DNA from: JBAUHN01 sp049680295
GTDB lineage: Bacteria > Pseudomonadota > Alphaproteobacteria > Rhodobacterales > Rhodobacteraceae
NCBI GenBank assembly: GCA_049680295.1
Contig: JBAUHN010000010.1
Coordinates: 1 to 6,987, forward strand
Direction: 5' to 3'
DNA length: 6,987 nt
The translations under genes were made by a program, and so were the position numbers. The notes beneath the pieces were generated by a model. It was not told the origin of the DNA, did not search any database, and saw nothing but the letters and a program-made list of their open reading frames with translations. Below, piece after piece: positions 1 to 4,651 of this stretch (positions are counted from its first letter, which is position 1; each line of letters starts with the position of its first letter).

Positions 1-380
1 CAATATTGCATTATATCTTTGATATGCAGGCACCTTACGGGTTTTGGTCACTGCCCAAGCTATTGGGCGTTCCCGGCGGTATATTGCTGACAGGTGGTGC
101 CATCTGGATGGCTACACTTAAACTGCGCGCCGATCCGGGGCTTGGGGCTGTGTCGGCCTGGGGCGGTGAGGTCGCGTTTATCTTGCAACTTGGATTTGTG
201 GGGTTCAGCGGATTGGCGCTTTATGCGCTGGGACCCACCGCTTTGATGCCGACGATCTTGGCGCTGCATCTGGGCTCTGTGCTTGGCTTTTTTTTGCTGA
301 TGCCGTTTACCAAAATGGCGCATGGATTTTACCGCCTTGCCGCATTGGTGCGCGACGCCCAAAGACAGCAACAGATTTAG
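1..380 (+). CDS. tcuB: TcuB-like tricarballylate/citrate utilization protein, C-terminal part (5' end outside window)
   Basis: Seen: a frame open to the left edge (it continues upstream of a TTG codon at 6) and ending with TAG at 378-380, giving about 125 residues. Three hydrophobic stretches can be read: one around the first glycine-rich segment (LLGVPGGILLTGG), one at VAFILQLGFVGFSGLALYAL, and one from the LALHLG motif to LLMPF. The end carries the family-like pattern LHLGSV...MPFTKMAHGFYRLAALVR, with histidines that could ligate heme. Family knowledge: TcuB (the C-terminal half of CobZ in Rhodobacter capsulatus) is an integral membrane protein with N-terminal iron-sulfur clusters and a b-type-heme membrane part; it reoxidises the flavin of its partner TcuA by passing electrons to the quinone pool. 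Only the membrane part is inside the window, so the iron-sulfur domain and the partner gene cannot be checked. A stand-alone TcuB and a CobZ-type fusion would look the same here. Confidence 0.8.
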   Translation, partial: ILHYIFDMQAPYGFWSLPKLLGVPGGILLTGGAIWMATLKLRADPGLGAVSAWGGEVAFILQLGFVGFSGLALYALGPTALMPTILALHLGSVLGFFLLMPFTKMAHGFYRLAALVRDAQRQQQI

Positions 381-383
381 CGG

Positions 384-407
384 GCCGGTTTTTGGGTCAG
401 GGCCGGC
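384..407 (+). terminator. weak hairpin just after tcuB stop
   Basis: GCCGG at 384-388 can pair with CCGGC at 403-407 across a 14-base loop, starting four bases after the tcuB stop codon. It is GC-rich but has no T-run after it, so it is not a convincing intrinsic terminator. It could end transcription with Rho help or stabilise the 3' end. Confidence 0.2.
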
Positions 408-436
408 TTCGTTGCGCATCTGAAAATCTGGTCTGA

Positions 437-452
437 TTTGCGCCAGCGCAAA
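437..452. promoter_or_regulatory. Crp/Fnr-family (NnrR/FNR-like) operator upstream of hemG-like gene
   Basis: A perfect inverted repeat, TTTGCG at 437-442 and CGCAAA at 447-452 with CCAG between. Its core TTG-N8-CAA has the 5+4+5 geometry of Crp/Fnr-family sites. Its centre, 444.5, lies 41.5 bases before about 486. A plausible extended -10 element (TGC then TAACGT, 474-479) sits where a class II activated promoter starting at about 486 would need it. The NnrR-type regulator encoded at 1389-2138 is the obvious candidate to bind, but an FNR-type protein encoded elsewhere is possible. The site sequence and spacing are seen; the regulator assignment is inferred. Confidence 0.55.
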
Positions 453-473
453 GTCACGCGCATTGCAAACTGC

Positions 474-479
474 TAACGT
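474..479 (+). promoter_or_regulatory. candidate -10 element for hemG-like/DUF1858 unit
   Basis: TAACGT preceded by TGC (471-473) resembles an extended -10 hexamer. It lies 21 bases past the operator at 437-452 and predicts a start near 486, leaving a leader of about 78 bases before the hemG-like ATG. No good -35 hexamer is visible, as expected when an Fnr-type activator occupies that region. Confidence 0.35.
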
Positions 480-563
480 CCAACCGGATCACGTGGCCAG
501 ATCACATCGGAAAGCGCCCAAGCCCGCTTAAATTTTTGGCCTGTGAAAAAGGAAGGCATAGCA

Positions 564-1088
564 ATGAAAGTTTTGATCATCTTTGAAACCATCGAGGGCC
601 AGACAGGTAAGATCGTTGATTTCGTTCAAACCCAAGTGGTCGCTGCGGGGCATGTTGTCGAACGCGTCAATACATCTGACAGATCCGCTGTGGTCTCATA
701 CGAAGGTGTCGACAAGATAATTCTGGCGGCGCCTGTGCATGAACGCAGGCATCCGAAAGCCTTTGAGGTTTTTGTGTTGGCGGACCGGGACCGGTTGAAA
801 ACGCACAAGACACTGATGTTGTCGGTCAGCCTTAAGGCCGCATTTGAAAGCGGGATAGAGGAGGCGGCAGAATTCCTGACCGATATGGAAATGCGCACCG
901 GGTTTGTCGCAACCCAAAGCGCTTTGGTGGCCGGTGCCGTGCGCCAAAGCAGCTATGACTATTTTTCGACCCAGATTCTGCGGCATGTGGTTTTGCGCGG
1001 TCAAGACGCCAAATTCGCGCAAGGCGACCATGAATTTACCGATTGGGATGCTTTGCAGGCGGATATCGCCGCGTTTTTGGACTTGTGA
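564..1088 (+). CDS. HemG-like flavodoxin-domain protein (candidate menaquinone-type protoporphyrinogen IX dehydrogenase)
   Basis: A protein of 174 residues with one flavodoxin domain. The FMN phosphate-binding loop is T9-I-E-G-Q-T14, matching the TRDGQT loop of E. coli HemG. Other HemG-like parts are an IILAAPVH segment after the second strand, an SVSLKA segment, a VAGAVR...YDYFSTQILRHV stretch, and an EFTDWDALQADIAAF end resembling HemG's YTDW region. Length is close to HemG (about 180). In HemG this FMN protein oxidises protoporphyrinogen IX to protoporphyrin IX and hands electrons to quinones at the inner membrane. The start at 564 is preferred over a GTG at 543 because GGAAGG at 551-556 is well placed before the ATG. 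It lies 62 bases before the DUF1858 gene, probably in one transcript, under the Fnr-type site at 437-452. The function could instead be another flavodoxin-type electron carrier; the protein substrate is inferred. Confidence 0.8.
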   Translation: MKVLIIFETIEGQTGKIVDFVQTQVVAAGHVVERVNTSDRSAVVSYEGVDKIILAAPVHERRHPKAFEVFVLADRDRLKTHKTLMLSVSLKAAFESGIEEAAEFLTDMEMRTGFVATQSALVAGAVRQSSYDYFSTQILRHVVLRGQDAKFAQGDHEFTDWDALQADIAAFLDL

Positions 1089-1099
1089 CACCGCAGGTC

Positions 1100-1119
1100 T
1101 TAACCCATGGCGCGGTTAA
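1100..1119. repeat. inverted repeat TTAACC-N8-GGTTAA between hemG-like and DUF1858 genes
   Basis: TTAACC at 1100-1105 and GGTTAA at 1114-1119 are exact inverted copies separated by 8 bases. The repeat sits 31 bases before the DUF1858 start codon. The spacing is wrong for Crp/Fnr sites, so it may be an operator of another regulator, an mRNA hairpin, or chance. Confidence 0.3.
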
Positions 1120-1135
1120 CACCCGCACCCGAAAG

Positions 1136-1151
1136 TAGCGAGACATCGCTA
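1136..1151 (+). promoter_or_regulatory. hairpin ending on the DUF1858 start codon
   Basis: TAGCGA at 1136-1141 pairs perfectly with TCGCTA at 1146-1151 across a GACA tetraloop. The last A is the first base of the start codon. No Shine-Dalgarno sequence is visible here, so the structure covers the place where a ribosome would land and could limit translation or couple it to the upstream gene. It is seen in sequence; any control role is inferred. Confidence 0.35.
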
Positions 1152-1363
1152 TGCAAAACCGATCCCGACCCCTTAGTGATCTGAGTTTGGTCGACATGAT
1201 GGACAGGTGGCCACAAACGATTGAAGTTTTCATAAGAAACAAGATGTTATGCGTCGGATGCAGCATTGCGCCATTTCACACGATACATGATGCCTGTGTC
1301 GAACATGATCTGGATGAACAAGTGATCTGCGATGAACTGTCAGTTGCGATTGATGCAGGCTAG
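1151..1363 (+). CDS. DUF1858-domain small protein with CxxC motif
   Basis: A 70-residue protein that is almost entirely a DUF1858 domain, the short helical domain also found at the N terminus of some ScdA/RIC-like iron-sulfur repair proteins. Seen: a leading LSLVDMMDRWPQTIEVFIRN segment, then M32-L-C34-V-G-C37-S-I-A-P-F, matching the family pattern of a methionine two residues before CVGC and APF after it, then a helix ending in DELSVAI. The two cysteines could bind a metal or iron-sulfur centre or form a redox pair; the biochemical role of stand-alone DUF1858 proteins is not established to my knowledge. It follows the HemG-like gene by 62 bases on the same strand and ends 25 bases from the convergent NnrR-type gene. 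A role in nitrosative or low-oxygen metabolism is inferred from these neighbours only. The start lacks a clear ribosome site; ATGs at 1196 and 1199 would remove the first part of the domain and are less likely. Confidence 0.8.
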   Translation: MQNRSRPLSDLSLVDMMDRWPQTIEVFIRNKMLCVGCSIAPFHTIHDACVEHDLDEQVICDELSVAIDAG

Positions 1364-1388
1364 GGTCTTTGTGAAATGGGTCCTGAAC

Positions 1389-2138
1389 CTAATGCTGCGC
1401 CGCGCTTAACAGAACCAGTTTATGTGCGTCGGTGACTGTCACCTTACTGCGTTTGCTGGCCACTATGCCTGCCTTTTCCCACGCACTAAGCAATCGGCTG
1501 ACGGTGTGCAGCGTGGTTCCTGTCATCTCAGATATATTCTGGCGTGTGATTGGAAAATCAATTTCGATCCCGTCGCCGACTTTCTTGCCCGCCTGATTGA
1601 TCAGACGCAGCAAAACCGACGCGATGCGTTGTTCCACCTGTTGGGTTGCCATTTCCATCACACGTTTGTTGATTTCGTCCAGGCGGTACCCGACGACTTT
1701 GTAGGTTTCTGTGGCAAAACCTTCATACTCGGCGACAAAACCGGCCCAAAGCGTGTTGGGCCAGGACAACACCAGACATTCGCGGGCGGCCAGCGCCGTC
1801 GCGGGATATTCAGTTTTGCCCAATGCTGTAGCGATGCCAAACAATTGGCCGCTGGCAATATGCATCGCGATCACCTGATCGCCATCGGCGGTGACTTTCA
1901 CAACCCTGATATGCCCATCCAACAGCAAAAAGAACCGCTCGGCCTTGGTCCCTTCATCAAAAACCGTGCTGCCTGTTTCAACACGCGACGCCGTCGCTTG
2001 ATCCAGGATCAGACGGATCTGGTGCCGTTGTAATTTCAAAAACGGCGGCAAACCGGAAAGCAGGCTTTCATCCAAAGATTTCAATGGAGGCTGTCCGAAG
2101 TTTGTTGAAGCACAAAGAGCATAAAGCTTGGGTATCAT
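1389..2138 (-). CDS. nnrR: Crp/Fnr-family transcriptional regulator, NnrR type
   Basis: A 249-residue regulator with a cyclic-nucleotide-binding-like sensor domain (about residues 30-150, including GSTVFDEGTKAERFFLLLDG) followed by a long dimerisation helix (about 148-175) and a winged helix-turn-helix (about 195-245). The recognition helix reads T206-G-T-T-L-H-T-V-S-R215-L-L-S-A-W-E, the pattern of alphaproteobacterial NnrR proteins; Ser214 and Arg215 match the DNA-reading residues of FNR, while His211 stands where FNR has Glu. It lacks the N-terminal cysteine cluster of oxygen-sensing FNR (only Cys9 and Cys121), so direct oxygen sensing by an iron-sulfur cluster is unlikely; nitric-oxide sensing, as in NnrR/Dnr proteins, is the inference. 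The ATG at 2138 is chosen over an in-frame TTG at 2156; neither has a good ribosome site. It is divergent from pseudoazurin and convergent with the DUF1858 gene, and a Crp/Fnr-like site lies inside its first codons. Confidence 0.85.
   Translation of the reverse strand: MIPKLYALCASTNFGQPPLKSLDESLLSGLPPFLKLQRHQIRLILDQATASRVETGSTVFDEGTKAERFFLLLDGHIRVVKVTADGDQVIAMHIASGQLFGIATALGKTEYPATALAARECLVLSWPNTLWAGFVAEYEGFATETYKVVGYRLDEINKRVMEMATQQVEQRIASVLLRLINQAGKKVGDGIEIDFPITRQNISEMTGTTLHTVSRLLSAWEKAGIVASKRSKVTVTDAHKLVLLSAAQH
2101..2116. promoter_or_regulatory. Crp/Fnr-like operator upstream of pseudoazurin, inside nnrR 5' end
   Basis: TTTGT at 2101-2105 and ACAAA at 2112-2116 form an inverted repeat with a 6-base spacer. 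In Crp/Fnr terms it is TTG-N8-CAA, with the same 16-bp outer frame as the site at 437-452. It is 73 bases before the pseudoazurin start. TATCAT at 2133-2138 is a fair -10 hexamer for pseudoazurin, though it would put the site nearer -36 than the ideal -41.5; TAGAAA at 2138-2143 fits the spacing better but is a poorer hexamer. The site overlaps codons 8-13 of nnrR, so it could also affect the regulator's own expression. Confidence 0.4.
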
Positions 2139-2189
2139 AGAAATGCGGCAAGACAAGAATTCTTCATCTATCGACGAAAGGAATATTCG

Positions 2190-2624
2190 ATGTTTGAGAA
2201 ACTAATTGCCGCAGGAACCGCCGTTGTCTTGATGGCGGGCGCTTTGCACGCTGAGACCTTTGAGGTGAAGATGCTGAACAAAGGCGAAGCAGGTGCGATG
2301 GTGTTTGAACCTGCGTTCGTTAAGGCGATGCCCGGTGATACTATCAACTTTATCTCAACCGACAAAGGCCATAACGCCGAAACCATCAAAGGCATGATCC
2401 CGGATGGTGCCGAAGATTTTAAAAGCAAGCTTGGTGATGATTTTTCGGTGACGCTGGATGTCGAAGGGCTTTATGGCATCAAATGCACCCCGCATTATGC
2501 TTTGGGCATGGTGGCGTTGATCCAGGTGGGTGCCGCGGCGAACTATGAGGATGCGATTGGGACCAAACAGAAAGGCAAAGCCAAAAAACGCTTTCCCGCG
2601 TTGTTTGAGATGGTCGAACAATAG
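2190..2624 (+). CDS. pazS: pseudoazurin, periplasmic type-1 blue copper protein
   Basis: A precursor of 144 residues: a signal peptide of 21 (basic Lys4, a hydrophobic core of alanine, valine and leucine, cleavage after A-L-H-A21) and a mature cupredoxin of 123. The four copper ligands are all present: His61 in GHNAE, then Cys99, His102 and Met107 in the CTPHYALGM loop. After signal removal these become His40, Cys78, His81 and Met86, exactly the classical pseudoazurin numbering, which supports both the start and the cleavage site. Pseudoazurin carries electrons in the periplasm from the cytochrome bc1 branch to nitrite reductase and nitrous oxide reductase. A basic C-terminal stretch (KQKGKAKKR) fits the lysine-rich docking face of the family. 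The ribosome site AAAGGAA at 2177-2183 is well placed. It is divergent from nnrR and probably activated through the site at 2101-2116. No reductase gene is in the window. Confidence 0.95.
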   Translation: MFEKLIAAGTAVVLMAGALHAETFEVKMLNKGEAGAMVFEPAFVKAMPGDTINFISTDKGHNAETIKGMIPDGAEDFKSKLGDDFSVTLDVEGLYGIKCTPHYALGMVALIQVGAAANYEDAIGTKQKGKAKKRFPALFEMVEQ

Positions 2625-2636
2625 TCCAGCCACGAT

Positions 2637-2687
2637 GGTCAAGTGTAGAACGTCAGATAACTTTGACCTTCACGTCACGTATCTGAC
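2637..2687. repeat. interleaved inverted repeats between convergent genes
   Basis: GTCAGATA at 2652-2659 and TATCTGAC at 2680-2687 are exact 8-base inverted copies with a 20-base loop; separately, GGTCAA at 2637-2642 pairs with TTGACC at 2663-2668. The two possible stems interleave and so exclude each other. They lie just past the pseudoazurin stop and just past the stop of the candidate minus-strand gene. There is no T-run, so this is at best a Rho-type or bidirectional transcript end. Confidence 0.3.
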
Positions 2688-2955
2688 CTAAGAATTGGAA
2701 AGCTGCCTTTTGCACAGATCGCGGCGAAGGTGTCCGACCGGCCCGACCCGATGGAGGGGCATCCACTCCATCAGGTCGCGGACAAACTGAGCTTTCGCTG
2801 CGTTTGTACCAACGACCGATTGCTGCATTTCCCCAAGAAACCCCTTCATTCTGAATTCTGGATCTTCCACATTCTGTCTGATTTCTTTTCAGTGCATAGA
2901 AAACGCCATCAACACAAGATACGGCAATGCTTGCTATCAGCAATCCTCGGGTCAT
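2688..2955 (-). pseudogene. candidate small anchored/secreted protein gene with a +1 frameshift
   Basis: An ATG at 2955 has a strong ribosome site (AGAGGTGG, 9 bases upstream on the minus strand) and opens with a signal- or anchor-like segment (MTRGLLIASIAV...GVFYAL). In the same frame the protein then turns into arginine-, serine- and proline-rich text typical of a wrong frame and ends at 2653. In the frame one base further on, a credible sequence reads through FLGEMQQSVVGTNAAKAQF and DLMEWM to a TAG at 2688-2690. Skipping one A in the AAAA run at about 2888-2891 joins the two into a protein of about 88 residues. This suggests a small gene broken by a one-base insertion, a sequencing error, or slippage. 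I do not recognise the family. It follows the permease gene by 112 bases on the same strand. This 443-base stretch between 2624 and 3068 holds nothing else convincing. Confidence 0.4.
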
Positions 2956-3018
2956 AAGGCAAACCCACCTCTTGTCGCGATCCAGGCATGCTTCAAGAGA
3001 CAGAAAAGTCGTTGATAT

Positions 3019-3032
3019 TCTGAGAACTCAGA
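3019..3032. repeat. short palindrome between permease and small gene
   Basis: TCTGAG and CTCAGA flank a 2-base centre. It lies between the permease stop and the ribosome site of the candidate small gene. The loop is too tight and no T-run follows closely, so an intrinsic terminator is unlikely; an operator half-site pair or chance are the alternatives. Confidence 0.2.
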
Positions 3033-3067
3033 CGGATGAGTGCCATAAGTCTTCTGCTATCTAGGCT

Positions 3068-4651
3068 CTACCGACCCTCACGCCGAAACGCGCCCTGTAC
3101 GATCCGGTCCATGACCATGGCCAGAAACAGGATTGCGAAGCCACCTAGAAGACCAGGCCCTTTGGCTGCGTATTGCAGGGCTTCAAGAATTTCCTTGCCC
3201 AAACCGCCACCGCCGATCAAAGAGATAATCACAACCATCGACAGGCACATGAGAATGGTCTGGTTCACACCTGCCATGATCGAAGGCAGCGCCAACGGTA
3301 TTTCGACATCTTTCAGCTTTTGCCAGCGCGACGCACCAAAGGCATCGACTGCTTCCTTTATGCTTTCAGGCACGCCGCGCATGCCCAATGCGGTCAGGCG
3401 GATCACGGGCGGCATGCCGAAAATAATTGTGGCCAGAATGCCCGGTGGGTTGCCTGTGCCAAAAAAGGCGATGATGGGGATCAGGTAGACGAATGCGGGA
3501 AGGGTTTGCATCAGGTCAAGTACCGGTTCGGCCATGTTGTAGGCGCGCCTGGATTTACCGAACCAGATGCCCAGCGGGATGCCGAACACCACGCAGAGCA
3601 GCACAGCAGCGCCGACAAGCGCGACGGTTTCCATCGCCACGGCCCAGTAGCCAAGCAGTGCCGTGTAGGCCATTGCCGCAACGGTAAAGATCGCGACGCG
3701 CGGACCAGCCGCACGCCACGCGGTAACGGCAATCACCAACATCACGACAGGCCATGGCGACCCATTCAGCGCCAGGGTCAACGCATCCAGGACAGTGCGC
3801 ACACCTACAACAATCCCGTCAAAAAAATCACCGCCAGCTGCTGCTGCCGCATCGATGTGATTTTCCAACCAGTTTGCAAATGCAGCGTAAAGAGTGCCGT
3901 TGCCTTCTCCTAGGAACAAGCTGGAACTGTAGTCTTCTGGGAATTCATCAAGCAGCGCCAGGGATTTGCTGACCGTGAACTTATAGATGACCAAGGGTCC
4001 GATCAGAGCTGTCAGCACACCCCCCAAAGCAATGTTTCGCGTGGTCTGACCGCTTTCTGTATTGTCTGGGTCAATCCGCCAGTTCGAGTATTGCTTTTCA
4101 TACGCGTAATTGGCCCAAAACCCTTGAATGATCTTGAAGGCAAGCAGCATTACCATGCCCGTCATCATGATGCCAAGCGCCTCGGACTGAGCGGCATTCG
4201 CCTGCTCCAGCGTTCTGTCGGCCGTGCTTTGGAGGTTTGAAGCCAGTTTGCTGAAGCGATCGATATCGGCCTGCTCGGATGCCGCTGCGGCCCGGTCAAA
4301 CATGTCTTGCGCGCGCGCCGCCTGAAGTTCAGCCCGGTTGGTTAAATCTGCGCCAGGGTTACCCCAGGCTCCACGACCGATTTGAACCCATGCAATGATT
4401 TCGAGGATCAAGAACGCCCAGAACATGCCCCAGATGGCGCGTGATGCAGACCAGAGCGGGCCTAACACGGCGGCCCAGAGGTTAAAGGTGATGGGTACCC
4501 AACCGATAGCACTGTGAATTTTGTTGAAAGCAATTGTGTAGTAGGCACCCGAACGGCCCGCGAAGGTGTTTATCGACGCATTCAGAGCAGCGCGGTCGAC
4601 CTCAATATCGGATGCAGCCGTGACTTTTAGTTCAGCGGATGTATCAGTCAT
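3068..4651 (-). CDS. ABC transporter permease, glycine betaine/TMAO type (ProW/TmoW-like) with N-terminal extension
   Basis: A 527-residue inner-membrane protein. The C-terminal half is a standard binding-protein-dependent permease domain of the OpuAB/ProW type; its ATPase-coupling EAA loop begins at E433 (EAVDAFGASRW...IPLALP) and is followed by the usual SLIGGGGLGKEI segment. The N-terminal part is unusual: residues about 35-93 (YYTIAFNKIH...FNLWAAVLGPLW...EIIAWVQIG) resemble a DUF2628-like membrane module, then residues about 103-155 are rich in alanine, glutamine and acidic residues and look like a helical coiled coil, before further membrane helices. It pairs with the ATPase and binding protein encoded just upstream to import a methylated amine. 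The start at 4651 is set by AAGGAGG five bases upstream; the ATG overlaps the ATPase stop by 8 bases, implying translational coupling. Earlier in-frame starts up to 4705 would lie inside the ATPase gene without a ribosome site. Confidence 0.92.
   Translation of the reverse strand: MTDTSAELKVTAASDIEVDRAALNASINTFAGRSGAYYTIAFNKIHSAIGWVPITFNLWAAVLGPLWSASRAIWGMFWAFLILEIIAWVQIGRGAWGNPGADLTNRAELQAARAQDMFDRAAAASEQADIDRFSKLASNLQSTADRTLEQANAAQSEALGIMMTGMVMLLAFKIIQGFWANYAYEKQYSNWRIDPDNTESGQTTRNIALGGVLTALIGPLVIYKFTVSKSLALLDEFPEDYSSSLFLGEGNGTLYAAFANWLENHIDAAAAAGGDFFDGIVVGVRTVLDALTLALNGSPWPVVMLVIAVTAWRAAGPRVAIFTVAAMAYTALLGYWAVAMETVALVGAAVLLCVVFGIPLGIWFGKSRRAYNMAEPVLDLMQTLPAFVYLIPIIAFFGTGNPPGILATIIFGMPPVIRLTALGMRGVPESIKEAVDAFGASRWQKLKDVEIPLALPSIMAGVNQTILMCLSMVVIISLIGGGGLGKEILEALQYAAKGPGLLGGFAILFLAMVMDRIVQGAFRREGR

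Noticed and set aside
6..8. TTG codon as the true start of the first gene
   Set aside because: The frame is open to the left edge and the protein begins mid-domain compared with TcuB, so this is an internal codon of a truncated gene.
487..505. Direct repeat GATCAC spaced by 13 bases with an internal CACGTG
   Set aside because: Only six bases repeated and no known factor fits; likely chance.
512..537. AAGCG/CGCTT hairpin followed by AAATTTTT, terminator-like
   Set aside because: The stem is only 5 bp with an 8-base loop, and it would lie inside the predicted leader of the HemG-like gene; too weak to call a terminator or attenuator.
1422..2033. A 203-residue open frame on the plus strand
   Set aside because: It lies wholly opposite the NnrR-type gene, has no recognisable domain or ribosome site and is rich in residues typical of antisense frames.
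2653..2955. Intact 100-residue minus-strand protein
   Set aside because: After about 24 residues the sequence becomes Arg/Ser/Pro/Gly-rich like an out-of-frame reading, while the neighbouring frame looks like protein; a frameshift explains it better.
2997..3047. Short minus-strand frame starting MALIRLSS, 17 residues
   Set aside because: Too short, no ribosome site, and overlaps the palindrome at 3019-3032; no support as a leader peptide.
3173..3913. A 246-residue open frame on the plus strand opposite the permease
   Set aside because: Composition is rich in His, Gln, Arg and Gly with no domain; the permease on the other strand is unmistakable.
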